Below, piece after piece: positions 17,989 to 27,646 of a stretch of 64,000 bases of DNA (its first letter is position 1; each line of letters opens with the position of its first letter). The stretch comes from Bacteroidales bacterium (GTDB lineage: Bacteria > Bacteroidota > Bacteroidia > Bacteroidales > UBA10428): assembly GCA_016930375.1 (NCBI GenBank), contig JAFGGU010000098.1, positions 18,712-82,711 of the forward strand. The letters are read 5' to 3'. The translations under genes and the position numbers were made by a program. The notes beneath the pieces were generated by a model. The model did not search any database. It saw nothing but the letters and a program-made list of their open reading frames with translations, and had not been told where the DNA came from.

Positions 17989-20900
17989 TCAATCTCCCTT
18001 CGGAACGGTGAAATGAAAAGTCGTTCCCCTGTTTTCTTCGCTGTCACACCAAATTTCACCACCGTTCTTTTCAACAAATTCCCGGCACAATAGCAAACCC
18101 AGTCCGGTTCCCGTTTCACCCGCCGTGCCATTGGTTTTGTATTTCACATCGATGCGGAACAACTTCTGCCTGTTTTCGGGTGAAATGCCCACACCCTGGT
18201 CCTTTACCAGAACCACAAAATTTTCAGGCATTTCCTTAACCTCAACCTCTACAGTTTTTCCATGGGTGGTATATTTGACAGCATTGCTTACCAGGTTCCT
18301 GATCACGGTATTGATCATTTCACCGTCGCCAAAAGCATATAAATCCTTTTCAACCGTATTCTTCAAAACAATTCCCTTTTCACCGGCCATTACCTTGTGT
18401 AAATTAACATTTACCTCCACAAGTTTCGTGAGGTTAAAACGTACAGGCGTGAACGTCATACCTCCGCGCTGCGATTTTGACCAGGCCAACAGGTTCTCGA
18501 TAAGCTTGTTGATCAGCTCTCCCAACTGGTGAATTTTACTTAACCCGGCACGTCTGTCATCTTCCTCGATGGTATCAAAATTCCTGCTCAGCAAATCACT
18601 CATGGAATAAAGGCTAGAAAACGGGCCTTTAAGATCATGGGCAAGTATGGAAAAGAATTTGTCCTTGGTTGAATTGAGTTCATCCAGCTTATCTTTTTGC
18701 CTCATGATTTCTTCCGTACGTTCCCTGATCTTCAGCTCCAGATTTTTTTTCTCTCGGATCAGGACTCTTTCTCTCCATTTGATATAAAGATAAATAATGG
18801 CCAGGGCTAGCAATGCATATGCGAGGAAAGCAAACCTGCTTTTCCACCAGGGAGGGGTGATTTTAATTCGCAAAATGGTAGGCGTATCGTTCCAAAGTCC
18901 ATCATTGTTAGTTCCCCTTACCCGGAATACATATTCTCCGGGAGGCAGTTTGGTGAAATGGACAAATCGCCTGTTTCCGGTACTTATCCATTTTTCAGAC
19001 AGGGGTTCCAGCTGATAGACGTACTGGTTTTTCAAAGGATCTGTGTAATCAAGTGCAGCAAATTCAATCGTAAATGAATAGTCCCTGTAAGTGAGATTGA
19101 CTTCCCCGGCATACATACTGACATTCGATCTCATGCCGTCGTTTTCCTTTTCAAAGGCAGTGATCTTCACCGGAGGTATAAAATCATTATCCCTGAGCGA
19201 ATCAGGGTAGAAAGAAATAAAACCATCCATCCCTCCAAAAAATAATTCTCCGTCCTCTCCCTTTAAAACTGCCTTAAGATTAAATTCCATACCCTGCACG
19301 CCTTCTTCCAGGGTAAAGGGCGATATTTTCCGTGAAACCGGATCATACCGGGCCAGGCCGTTGCCGGTTGTGAACCACAGATCATTGTTTTCGTCCTCTA
19401 CAATATCATAAATAATATTGCTGGGAAGGCCTTCATTCATGGTAAAACAGGTAAAAACCGAATCCGCCTTGTCGAACCGGTTGACCCCGGTGCTGGTTCC
19501 GATCCAGATATTACCCTCAGCGTCTTCACAAAGTGAAATGGTATAATTATCACACAGGGTGCTTATTGATTCCTGCTGTCGCAAATAATGGTGCATTGTT
19601 CCGTCCTGCGGAACGTAACGGTCAAGGCCATTGGACGTGGCTATCCAGATATGCCTGTCCCTGTCCTCCAGCAATGAATATACCAGGTTATTGCTTAATG
19701 CAGGTGATGGATCCGAATGTGCCTGGAAAATCCGTGTTGCTTTTGTTTTAACATCCAGCACAAAGATGCCGTTCCCTGTTCCTATCCAGATGTTGGCATC
19801 GGTATCTTCCAAGATGCAATAAACCCGGTTTCGGGAGAAATAGCCGGAATCCTCAATGTCAAGATACTCCTGAAACGGGACGAAACGGTCCGGATCACGA
19901 ACGAATATAAAGACCCCGTTTCTTGTTCCCAGCCAGATCCTGCCGGATCTGTCCCTGAAAATGACATGCACATTATTTTCCGGAATATGCATTTTCCCCT
20001 GGAAAGAAGAAGAATAGTGGATGACCTTGCCGTTGCTGCGGTCAAGGATATTCAATCCCTTGTTCCAGTTGCCGATCCATAATTTCCCATCCACATCTTT
20101 GTAAAGGGAGGCAATAACATTGTCGAGCAAGTCAACTGAGGCAGGATCGTCCGTCTTTTTGTAATGATGAAATTTCTTCTTTTTCAGGTCCATTTTGTCA
20201 ATACCTGCAATGGTACCTATCCACAAATTCCGGGAATTGTCCTCATAAAGTGAATACACGATGTCATGACTGATATAACTGGTATTGTCCGCAAGGCTTC
20301 TGAAATGTGTGAATTCGGCCGCATTCTCCCCAATGCCGGAGGTCATCCGGTTAAGTCCCCCTTCCTCGGTTCCGATCCATACAGTGCCGTTGTGATCCTG
20401 GGTGATCGACCGGATAAAACTATTGCTCAGGCTGCTGTTTTGATTGATTTCGTGAAACCAGTGAACGAAAACTTTTGATTTTTTATCGTATTTATTCAGT
20501 CCGTTTGCCGTTCCAACAAGTATGTTCCCTGCCCTGTCCTCATATAGGGCCGTGATCTGGTTGTCGCTTAAAGATTGATGATCACGGACATCATGATTGA
20601 AATTTTTAAATTGCCTGCTTCCGGGATCAAAACAACCGAGCCCGTGCGCAGTGCCAAACCAGATTAAGCCTTCCTTGTCGCATATGACCGGAAATCCGAT
20701 ATCATAAAGAATCCCCTCATACGAAAAACGGTTGGTGTAGGACTCCAGTTCCCCGGTGATATAATTCAAAACGCTCAGGTCAGGCGGAGTATTTATATAC
20801 AAAAATGAATCGTCGGAAGAGATCCCATAAACAAAGAGATCATTGATTACAGACCCGGGCCTCTGGTGATTTACCCGGGTAAAATGGCCTGTTTTTTTGT

Positions 20901-21222
20901 CATATTTGTTCAATCCCCCTTTGGTGGCGATCCACAGATTCCCCCTGGCATCTTCGGTAATGCCGAATATCCAGCTGCTTGAGATGGAGGTGGGATCATT
21001 GGGGTTATAGAAAAACCGCTCAAATGTATACCCGTTGAATTTATTCAATCCGTTTTGGGTACCGAACCACATAAATCCATCGGAATCCTGAAAAATACAT
21101 TTTATTTCGCTCTGCGATAATCCCTCCTTGACGGAGTAATGCTTAAAGCTGATCTGCTGGGAGGAAGCGGGGATCACTGCGAAAATCAATAAAAAGTAAA
21201 GCAGTTTTTTTGTCAGTGACAT
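17989..21222 (-). CDS. Periplasmic two-component-regulator propeller histidine kinase (HTCS-like, no receiver or HTH)
   Basis: Membrane sensor kinase of 1077 residues. After a signal peptide (residues 1-21) come about fourteen Reg_prop repeats of the form W(I/F)GT..GLN(K/R), residues ~25-680, forming two periplasmic beta-propellers. A Y_Y_Y domain (YVYQLEPLSEKWI, YVFRVRGTNNDGLWN), a membrane helix at ~795-815, a short coiled coil and HisKA follow, with phospho-His862 in LAHDLKGPF. The HATPase has N-box RNLVSNAVKY, G1 DQGVGI and G2 GTGLGLLL. Bacteroides hybrid relatives carry a receiver and AraC domain after this point; here the protein ends right after the HATPase. Ligand is probably a glycan, by family analogy. 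Confidence 0.92.
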   Translation of the reverse strand: MSLTKKLLYFLLIFAVIPASSQQISFKHYSVKEGLSQSEIKCIFQDSDGFMWFGTQNGLNKFNGYTFERFFYNPNDPTSISSSWIFGITEDARGNLWIATKGGLNKYDKKTGHFTRVNHQRPGSVINDLFVYGISSDDSFLYINTPPDLSVLNYITGELESYTNRFSYEGILYDIGFPVICDKEGLIWFGTAHGLGCFDPGSRQFKNFNHDVRDHQSLSDNQITALYEDRAGNILVGTANGLNKYDKKSKVFVHWFHEINQNSSLSNSFIRSITQDHNGTVWIGTEEGGLNRMTSGIGENAAEFTHFRSLADNTSYISHDIVYSLYEDNSRNLWIGTIAGIDKMDLKKKKFHHYKKTDDPASVDLLDNVIASLYKDVDGKLWIGNWNKGLNILDRSNGKVIHYSSSFQGKMHIPENNVHVIFRDRSGRIWLGTRNGVFIFVRDPDRFVPFQEYLDIEDSGYFSRNRVYCILEDTDANIWIGTGNGIFVLDVKTKATRIFQAHSDPSPALSNNLVYSLLEDRDRHIWIATSNGLDRYVPQDGTMHHYLRQQESISTLCDNYTISLCEDAEGNIWIGTSTGVNRFDKADSVFTCFTMNEGLPSNIIYDIVEDENNDLWFTTGNGLARYDPVSRKISPFTLEEGVQGMEFNLKAVLKGEDGELFFGGMDGFISFYPDSLRDNDFIPPVKITAFEKENDGMRSNVSMYAGEVNLTYRDYSFTIEFAALDYTDPLKNQYVYQLEPLSEKWISTGNRRFVHFTKLPPGEYVFRVRGTNNDGLWNDTPTILRIKITPPWWKSRFAFLAYALLALAIIYLYIKWRERVLIREKKNLELKIRERTEEIMRQKDKLDELNSTKDKFFSILAHDLKGPFSSLYSMSDLLSRNFDTIEEDDRRAGLSKIHQLGELINKLIENLLAWSKSQRGGMTFTPVRFNLTKLVEVNVNLHKVMAGEKGIVLKNTVEKDLYAFGDGEMINTVIRNLVSNAVKYTTHGKTVEVEVKEMPENFVVLVKDQGVGISPENRQKLFRIDVKYKTNGTAGETGTGLGLLLCREFVEKNGGEIWCDSEENRGTTFHFTVPKGD

Positions 21223-21241
21223 AGATAATTTGTTACCTTTA
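21209..21241 (+). promoter_or_regulatory. Candidate -33/-7 promoter for the ABC-2 exporter pair
   Basis: TTTG (21209-21212) and TACCTTTA (21234-21241) are 21 bp apart and close to the TTTG / TAnnTTTG consensus. Transcription would begin near 21248, past the in-frame ATG at 21241, which supports the internal ATG 21316 as the true start of the ATPase gene. Confidence 0.4.
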
Positions 21242-21315
21242 TGATCATCACTAAGTTAGACTTTTACTGGGTTTATTCCAAGTACATTCATAATAAGGCT
21301 ATAAAATTCAACTGC

Positions 21316-22203
21316 ATGAGTCATCCTGTCATCGATATCAGCCATCTTACAAAATATTACGGAAAGACAAGAGGAATAGAAAACGTTGATCTGCAGGTCC
21401 ATGAAGGCGAAATATTCGGTTTCATCGGGCCCAACGGAGCCGGTAAATCCACAACCATCCGGTTATTGCTGAATCTGATCTTCCCGGGCAGCGGCAGCGC
21501 CAGGATCATGGGAATGGATGTCATCAGGGAAACAAAGAAGATCAAGAATTTTGTAGGTTATGTTCCTTCCGACGCCAATGCATACTCCTCTATGAAAGTG
21601 GGGTATTTTTTGAGGTATTGCATGCGTTTTTACGATTTCAAACAAGACGAAGAGCGGTTGACAGAACTTTCGGAATGGTTTGAACTTGACCTGGACAGAA
21701 AGATCACCGAACTCTCAATGGGTAACCGGAAAAAGGTATCCATTATCCAAAGCCTGCTGCACAGGCCGAAACTGCTTATTGTTGATGAACCAACCACCGG
21801 ACTTGATCCGCTGATGCAGTCGCAGTTCTTTGAACTGTTGCGGTCAGAAAACCGGAAGGGCATGTCCGTTTTCTTTTCCTCGCATATCCTCAGCGAAGTT
21901 CAGTTGCTCTGCAAGCGTGTGGCAATCATTAAAGACGGAAAAATAGTCCAGCTGGAGGACATTGAAACCCTCCGGAAGAAACAGCTTAAGAAAGTACACA
22001 TCGAATTTTCGAATCCGGAGGATAAAGCAAATTTCAGTATCCCCGGGGCGGAAAATATGATCCCCAGGATGGACAATATCCTGTCATTTATGTATTCCGG
22101 GGACATCAGCGAACTGATCAGCAGGATTGCACCGGGTAAAATAACTGACCTGACGATCGAAGAACCATCACTCGAAGAGATATTTATGCATTATTACCAA
22201 TAA
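21316..22203 (+). CDS. ABC-2 type exporter ATP-binding protein
   Basis: Cytoplasmic ATPase of an export system of the DrrA/CcmA type. Walker A is GPNGAGKST, the signature is LSMGNRKKV, Walker B is LLIVDEPTTGLD and the H-loop is in FFSSHIL. The C-terminal ~80 residues are a regulatory tail ending SLEEIFMHYY, standard for this group. ATG 21316 (MSHPVIDISHLTKYYGKTRG) is chosen over an in-frame ATG at 21241. The partner permease begins a few bases after the stop. Substrate unknown. Confidence 0.9.
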   Translation: MSHPVIDISHLTKYYGKTRGIENVDLQVHEGEIFGFIGPNGAGKSTTIRLLLNLIFPGSGSARIMGMDVIRETKKIKNFVGYVPSDANAYSSMKVGYFLRYCMRFYDFKQDEERLTELSEWFELDLDRKITELSMGNRKKVSIIQSLLHRPKLLIVDEPTTGLDPLMQSQFFELLRSENRKGMSVFFSSHILSEVQLLCKRVAIIKDGKIVQLEDIETLRKKQLKKVHIEFSNPEDKANFSIPGAENMIPRMDNILSFMYSGDISELISRIAPGKITDLTIEEPSLEEIFMHYYQ

Positions 22204-22217
22204 CCTTGACGCAAACC

Positions 22218-23027
22218 ATGAACCTGAACCTTTTTTCAAAGGAAATGAGATCCAATGCCTTCAGTATGATCCTCTGGATGGTGATCATATCCTTCCTGGT
22301 TGCCTTCACCATGTCGGTTTTCCCGACCTTTCTCGAAAATCAGTCCAAAGTAATGGGCATGATGAGCCTTGTTCCCAAAGGCGCCCTGCAGTTCAAGGGG
22401 ATATCCGATGTTGCAGATCTGGCATCGGCACTTGGATTTTACGCAATCAACAACGTCATTTACATGATGGTGCTCGGAAGCGTCTTTTCTATCGTTCTTT
22501 CATGCAATATCCTGTTAAAGGAGGAGTATGGGAAAACTGCCGAATACCTGCTGACGCGGCCTCTTACCCGAAACAACATTTTCTTCACCAAACTGGCGGT
22601 CGTTATTCTCTGCATCTTCCTGTTGAACCTGGTGACTGCCCTGGCAGGTTTCATAAGCCTGAAGATTGTTCAGAAGGAAGCTTTTCCTGTCAGTGCGTTC
22701 CTGGTATTATCGGTGTATACTTTTTTGCTGAACCTGCTGTTTGCAGCTCTCGGACTGTTCATGTCGACACTGGTGAAAAGACCCAGACCGATTACCACTT
22801 TCGGAATAGCCCTGGTTTTGGTTTTCTATTTTCTGTTCACCATTTCAAAGATTACCGAAAACGCTTCACAAATAGGATATCTGAGCCCTTTCAAATATGT
22901 CCGTACGGATGTCCTGAACAAGTCCTACGGGCTCGGCTCCTGGCACCTGCTTTATTTTTCCGGCCTGTCGCTGGTATTGATAACCATAGCTTACCGGCTG
23001 TACAGGCGGAAGGACATTTATACCTGA
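22218..23027 (+). CDS. ABC-2 type exporter permease
   Basis: Six-helix permease paired with the ATPase just upstream. The cytoplasmic loop LLKEEYGKTAEYLLTRPLTRNNIFFTKL is the conserved feature of this ABC-2 subfamily. ATG 22218 (MNLNLFSKEMRSN) is preferred; a TTG at 22206 in the same frame would add four residues. The end faces the response regulator gene, only 18 bp away. Substrate unknown. Confidence 0.87.
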   Translation: MNLNLFSKEMRSNAFSMILWMVIISFLVAFTMSVFPTFLENQSKVMGMMSLVPKGALQFKGISDVADLASALGFYAINNVIYMMVLGSVFSIVLSCNILLKEEYGKTAEYLLTRPLTRNNIFFTKLAVVILCIFLLNLVTALAGFISLKIVQKEAFPVSAFLVLSVYTFLLNLLFAALGLFMSTLVKRPRPITTFGIALVLVFYFLFTISKITENASQIGYLSPFKYVRTDVLNKSYGLGSWHLLYFSGLSLVLITIAYRLYRRKDIYT

Positions 23028-23045
23028 GCAACTTTCACAGGCCAA

Positions 23046-23738
23046 TCACCCTGCGATCAACTTGTATCCCACACCGTGCACCGTAAGAATGATCTTCGGA
23101 TGGTTGGGATCGGATTCAATTTTCTGCCGGAGTTTCAGGATGAAATTGTCCACGGTGCGCGTTGTAATATCATAATCGATGCTCCATACACTGCTCATGA
23201 GGTCATCGCGGTGTATCGTCTTCCCGGCATTCTGGTACAGGTAATGCAAAACCTCGAACTCCTTGTGCGACATTTTAATTTCCTGATCTCTGTCCCTGGC
23301 GAGGTAATTCCTGAAATTAACCTGTATATTTCCGATGCTCACAAATTCAGGTTCGGAATGCCCTTCCCCTCCGTTGGAGCTACGCCGCAGTATGGCCTTG
23401 ATCCTGGCCAGCAATTCACGTAAACTGAAAGGTTTGGTGATATAATCATCAGCACCGAGTTCCAGTCCCAATACCTTGTCGATTTCCTCGCCCTTGGCCG
23501 TCAGGAGAATGACCGGAGTATCCACTCCTGCCTTCCGTGCCGCCTTGCATATGTCAAAGCCGGATACTTCGGGAAGCATGACATCCAGCAGGATCAGATC
23601 ATACTTACCCTGCAGAACCTTCTGCAAACCGGAGCTCCCTTCCATAGCAGCATCCACCTCGTATCCTTCAAATTCAAGGTTATCCTTAAGACCCTGAACC
23701 ATATTCAATTCATCCTCAACAATCAAAATCTTTTTCAT
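23046..23738 (-). CDS. OmpR/PhoB-family response regulator
   Basis: DNA-binding response regulator, 230 residues. Receiver: acidic pair Glu8-Asp9, phospho-acceptor Asp52 in LILLDVMLPE, Thr80 and Lys102 in DDYITKPFS. The C-terminal winged helix has the usual SHKEFEVLHYLYQNAGK and RTVDNFILKLRQKIE segments. It follows the histidine kinase gene by 5 bp on the same strand, so the two form a cognate pair. Target genes are not identified; the jelly-roll operon upstream is one possibility. Confidence 0.95.
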   Translation of the reverse strand: MKKILIVEDELNMVQGLKDNLEFEGYEVDAAMEGSSGLQKVLQGKYDLILLDVMLPEVSGFDICKAARKAGVDTPVILLTAKGEEIDKVLGLELGADDYITKPFSLRELLARIKAILRRSSNGGEGHSEPEFVSIGNIQVNFRNYLARDRDQEIKMSHKEFEVLHYLYQNAGKTIHRDDLMSSVWSIDYDITTRTVDNFILKLRQKIESDPNHPKIILTVHGVGYKLIAG

Positions 23739-23743
23739 AGGAA

Positions 23744-25294
23744 TTAAGTTGTTTTAACCGGAAATAAGAGCCTGAAGCGGGATCCCGATCCCTGTTTGCT
23801 GATCAGCTCGATTTTGCCATGGTGTGCATCCACAATGTGCTTGACAATAGCCAGTCCCAGTCCCGATCCCTTTACCCTGTGCGCCAGGTTTTTTTCCGTT
23901 ACCCGGTAGAATTTATCAAAAATATACTTCTGGTCCCTTTCAGAGATTCCGATGCCCTGATCTTCCACCTCAAAATAGGCATAGCCATCAGATTTTCCGG
24001 TTCTGACTGCAATGTTCTTATGCTCGGCGCTGTATTTGATAGCATTGTCAATCAGGTTCACGAAGGCATCGGTGAGCGCCTCCCTGTCGGCCGAAATAGC
24101 AGGAAGGTTAACATCCGGTTCGAAGGAATAAATGAATCCCTTGTTCTCAAGCGTGTAGCGGAAAGTGAGCGACGCATTTTCCACCACCTCGTTAATCCGG
24201 GTATCGCTGAAAAGATACTTCCTTTTGTTGCTTTCTATCTGTGAAAAGCTGAGTATTCTGTTGACCATCGATGATAAGCGTGTCGTTTCATTCAGAATCA
24301 CAGTGTAGTATTCCCTGACTTTTTCAGCGCCTTTCACCCTTCCCATTTCAAGCGTTTCAATATACATGCTGATAAGGGCAAGCGGTGTGCGGATCTCATG
24401 TGACACACCGGATATGAAATCGCTCTTCAGCTGGGTAAGTTCGATCTGTCTGGCGATATTCCTGTATATCAGCCATGCTCCAAGCAATAGAATGACATCC
24501 ATCAGACCGATCAGCAGGAGGTTTCTCCTGATTCTTTCCCTGGCCAGGTCGGCAATGGTCATCTCTTTTAATACAATGCCCATCGTGTAGTCTTTCAAAA
24601 ACCAGAAAGGTCTTTTCTCAGATACATTGCCTGTACTTTGCTGTTTATCGGTGGAATAAAATGGCTCTTTGTCACCTGCACGGTAGGCAACGATATGGAA
24701 TTTGCCCCTGGCAATTTCCTGGATCTTAGGATCAAGTACCTGGCTGATGAATTTACCGGGATCCAGGATCAGGACATTGATGATATCCCGGTCATCGAGC
24801 CGGGTTAAAAACACAATCCATTGCATGTCCCTGCCAGGGTTGCCAACAGTTTCAATTTTACGGTAACCTCCCCGCATATAGGTTTGCAGCCGCCGGATGG
24901 TGCTGTCAGCGGAAACCAAACTTGCCTTTATCCCGGCGCACAATGCAGGATCCCGGGAAGATTCCGGATAGGATAACAGACATTCGTAATTCGGATCAAA
25001 TTGAAGCAGACCTGTGACGGCCGGCATTTCATGAATGAGCTTGTTGAGTTCAGGCCCGGCATCCTGCCAGTAATTGTTCATGCTGATGTCAATCCGGCTG
25101 GCAAGGCTGCTGACCACATCATCAGAGTATTGGTTAATGGAGAAAAGAATGGCGTCAAGCTGATTTCTGTAAATATCCTGAATGACTTTCTCGTTCTGCC
25201 TGAGGCTGCCAATCTCAAAAACCGTAAAGAACAGAACAGGCAGGACAAGAACTGATAGGATGAGCAGGCCGATTTTCTTTTGGGATGAACGCAT
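23744..25294 (-). CDS. Membrane sensor histidine kinase
   Basis: Partner of the response regulator encoded immediately downstream. Residues ~7-30 form a membrane helix and ~255-275 a second one, enclosing a periplasmic sensor domain of about 220 residues I cannot classify. HisKA contains His299 in SGVSHEIRTPLAL. The HATPase has N-box NLIDNAIKY, G1 EDQGIGI and G2 GSGLGLAIV. 516 residues. A hairpin of the REP-like set lies just upstream (25354-25389). Confidence 0.94.
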   Translation of the reverse strand: MRSSQKKIGLLILSVLVLPVLFFTVFEIGSLRQNEKVIQDIYRNQLDAILFSINQYSDDVVSSLASRIDISMNNYWQDAGPELNKLIHEMPAVTGLLQFDPNYECLLSYPESSRDPALCAGIKASLVSADSTIRRLQTYMRGGYRKIETVGNPGRDMQWIVFLTRLDDRDIINVLILDPGKFISQVLDPKIQEIARGKFHIVAYRAGDKEPFYSTDKQQSTGNVSEKRPFWFLKDYTMGIVLKEMTIADLARERIRRNLLLIGLMDVILLLGAWLIYRNIARQIELTQLKSDFISGVSHEIRTPLALISMYIETLEMGRVKGAEKVREYYTVILNETTRLSSMVNRILSFSQIESNKRKYLFSDTRINEVVENASLTFRYTLENKGFIYSFEPDVNLPAISADREALTDAFVNLIDNAIKYSAEHKNIAVRTGKSDGYAYFEVEDQGIGISERDQKYIFDKFYRVTEKNLAHRVKGSGLGLAIVKHIVDAHHGKIELISKQGSGSRFRLLFPVKTT

Positions 25295-25353
25295 GCCACG
25301 ATAATTTCTTAAATATAGAAAATTTCAAACTAATAAGTCGGGTTTTCAAATCA

Positions 25354-25389
25354 GGAAAGGAGTCAGGCCTTCATGGCCTGCTCCTTTCC
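25354..25389. repeat. Long inverted repeat with GGCC-TTCAT-GGCC core
   Basis: GGAAAGGAG-T-CAGGCC pairs with GGCCTG-CTCCTTTCC around a TTCAT loop, a 15-bp stem with one bulged base. It lies between the kinase start and the end of the jelly-roll gene. It may stop transcription from 26507, but no U-tract follows. The core matches the other hairpins in this window. Confidence 0.75.
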
Positions 25390-25445
25390 ATCTTGAAAAA
25401 CACGTATTACACAGAATCCCTTAATCCAAACTCCGGAAAAAATCC

Positions 25446-26507
25446 CTAATAATTTCCGGATTTCTTTAATTTCCTCCAGTATTCAATATATTTGGTCTGA
25501 GTGATAATGCCAACAGGTCCTTCATAAATACCACCAACACCTCCTGTATCAAGTACCCTGACTGCCACTGTATTCTTCTGGCCCTTTTTCAGCACTCCGG
25601 CCGGTATATAATATCCCCTGAATGCATCGTACTCCTGGCTGGTGGTAACACGCGGGTTTGTTCTTGACGGGAAGTTTCCGGTGGAGCCTACCAGCTTCCC
25701 ATTGATATATACCTGGTCGATATCATCGATTTTACCCAGGATGATAACCATTTTCTCCTCGCTGCTTCCCTGGTAGGTGAATGACTTGCGGTACCAGCCA
25801 TAACCGTCATAATCCCTGTAACCCTGGTCTTCCCAACGTGCCGGAACAAAGATCTCATCCCAGAGGTTATCTTCAAAATCCATGTCCTTGCGCCTGAGAT
25901 CATCACCTGGCTTGAATTTCCAGGTGGTTTGCAGGTTGACATCGAAATTAACGGAAGCTTTCCCGCCGTACAGGCCAATTTCCCCGCTGACAATCCCTCC
26001 ATTCTGGTAGGAGTCATATACCTTCACGGCAACCAGGTTGGGTCCGTCAAAGTTGATGTATTGCTCGGGGATGAAGTAAACGCGTTCCGCATTATAGGCT
26101 GTAACATACTGCGGAGGAAATCCGCCGGTGGAGCCTATCTTATGCCCGTTCAGAAATACCGCATCCACATCATCAATATATCCCATGCAGAGGTATAACA
26201 TGCGACCCTTATGAGCCGAGGATATCGTAACTTTTTTCCTGTAGAATGCATAGCCGTTGTAACCGTTAAATCCCTGGTCTTCCCAGGAGGAGGGGACCTT
26301 AATGGTTTCCCAACCGCTGTCATCATATTTGGGAGAGACCCATTCATCGTTGATGCCTATTGAAAACGACCAGCTGCCCTTCATGCTCTGCAAAAGCGAC
26401 AAATGTCCCTGAATGGCCTTCAACTGAAAGGACTGTGTGAGCAAACAGATTAAACCAATTGTAAATGCTGTTCTCATCCTGCCTGTATTATGAACTGTTG
26501 AAATCAT
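25446..26507 (-). CDS. Secreted protein with two GH2-type sugar-binding jelly-roll domains
   Basis: 353 residues with a hydrophobic signal segment (residues ~12-31) and two copies of a ~150-residue jelly-roll like the sugar-binding domain of GH2 beta-galactosidases. Unit 1 has WETIKVPSSWEDQGFNGYNG with YRKKV; unit 2 has WDEIFVPARWEDQGYRDYDG with YRKSF. Each unit also carries DDVDAVFLNGHKIGSTG or DDIDQVYINGKLVGSTG. There is no catalytic TIM barrel, so it probably binds glycan. It is 21 bp downstream of a paralogue with the same design. The start could be a few residues further in. Confidence 0.82.
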   Translation of the reverse strand: MISTVHNTGRMRTAFTIGLICLLTQSFQLKAIQGHLSLLQSMKGSWSFSIGINDEWVSPKYDDSGWETIKVPSSWEDQGFNGYNGYAFYRKKVTISSAHKGRMLYLCMGYIDDVDAVFLNGHKIGSTGGFPPQYVTAYNAERVYFIPEQYINFDGPNLVAVKVYDSYQNGGIVSGEIGLYGGKASVNFDVNLQTTWKFKPGDDLRRKDMDFEDNLWDEIFVPARWEDQGYRDYDGYGWYRKSFTYQGSSEEKMVIILGKIDDIDQVYINGKLVGSTGNFPSRTNPRVTTSQEYDAFRGYYIPAGVLKKGQKNTVAVRVLDTGGVGGIYEGPVGIITQTKYIEYWRKLKKSGNY

Positions 26508-26528
26508 AACTTCTCCTCCGGTTTGATA

Positions 26529-27626
26529 TTAGTCTTCCATAAAGGCTCCGTCAAAAAAATAGCTCCAGAATGACCGGTCTGATTTGTATTTATTCCTGTA
26601 CCGCTTGTAATTCTCAGCGGACATGATCCCAACGGGTCCTTCATAAATACCGCCGGTCAGCTGACCGTCATATACCCTGATGGCCAATGAATTCAATCCG
26701 TTACGGTTCAACAGATCGGCAGGAATTTTATACAGTCTCCGGGCATTGTACTCCCATGATAATCTATGGGAATTAATGATCCATCCTGACCCTCTGGGTT
26801 CACTGAACTTCCTGAGGTCATAAACACTACCGATGAATTTGCCGTTCAGATAAACCTCATCGGTGTCATCGATCTTTCCCAGTGAAAGATAATAGTCACC
26901 GGACTTGAAATTCTGAGGCAACCTGAACTTTACCCTGTACCAGGCATATCCGTCGTAGTCATTGTATCCTTCGCTTTCCCAGGCCGAAGGAACCTGTATC
27001 CTTCTCCAGTTCTCATCGTTGTAATCAGGTGATTTCCAATCCTTGTTATCGCCGGTATGGAATCTCCATTTGCCGGTGAGATTTACGCTGAGGTAATTGT
27101 TATCAGCATCGCTGAATATGCCAACCGGGCCAGCAACGATACCTCCTCCGGCATAGGTGTCATAAACCTTCACGGCTATAACATTTTCAGCATTCTCTTT
27201 AAGATACCCGGCCGGAATGGTGTATTTTCTGACTTTACTGTAAGCCGTTACAAAGTCAGGGGGGAACTTGCCGGATTGTCCCAGCATTTTTCCGTTGATA
27301 TAAACCACATCGGCATCGTCAATCCGGCCCAAAATAAGGAAAATGGGTGTAATGGCCGGTAAGTCGCCCAGTTTAAAGGTTTTTCTGTACCAGGCATATC
27401 CGTTATACTCGTTATAACCCTGCTCCTCCCATTCATCAGGGACATTTATCTGGTCCCAGTCGGAATCATCATAAGCCGGACTGGCCCACTGGATGTCGTC
27501 ACCAATCGAGAACTTCCAGGATCCCGACAGGGATACGATTCTCCGTAAATCCTCTGCACTGGCTGACGCACAGAATACCAGAGCAATCAGGACCATCATG
27601 AAACGTGTATATGGTTTTGCAATCAT
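26529..27626 (-). CDS. Secreted protein with two GH2-type sugar-binding jelly-roll domains (paralogue)
   Basis: 365 residues, same architecture as the downstream gene: signal peptide ending near ...CASASA, then two jelly-roll units with WDQINVPDEWEEQGYNEYNG and WRRIQVPSAWESEGYNDYDG. Inserted loops (SGWIINSHRLSWEYNAR) and a C-terminal extension of about 30 residues are unique to this copy. No catalytic domain. The four domains in the two genes appear to be products of duplication. It lies 20 bp downstream of the small gene ending at 27647, so the three genes form one operon. Confidence 0.82.
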   Translation of the reverse strand: MIAKPYTRFMMVLIALVFCASASAEDLRRIVSLSGSWKFSIGDDIQWASPAYDDSDWDQINVPDEWEEQGYNEYNGYAWYRKTFKLGDLPAITPIFLILGRIDDADVVYINGKMLGQSGKFPPDFVTAYSKVRKYTIPAGYLKENAENVIAVKVYDTYAGGGIVAGPVGIFSDADNNYLSVNLTGKWRFHTGDNKDWKSPDYNDENWRRIQVPSAWESEGYNDYDGYAWYRVKFRLPQNFKSGDYYLSLGKIDDTDEVYLNGKFIGSVYDLRKFSEPRGSGWIINSHRLSWEYNARRLYKIPADLLNRNGLNSLAIRVYDGQLTGGIYEGPVGIMSAENYKRYRNKYKSDRSFWSYFFDGAFMED

Positions 27627-27646
27627 GGATATGGGTTATTAAGGTT

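Noticed and set aside
17989..18100. Frameshifted loss of a receiver/HTH domain in the propeller kinase
   Set aside because: DNA after the stop is taken up by the DUF2177 gene and I see no remnant receiver motifs in other frames.
22502..23086. Plus-strand ORF of 194 codons overlapping the ABC permease
   Set aside because: It is out of frame with a well-supported permease, has a Pro/His/Arg-rich composition and no family features.
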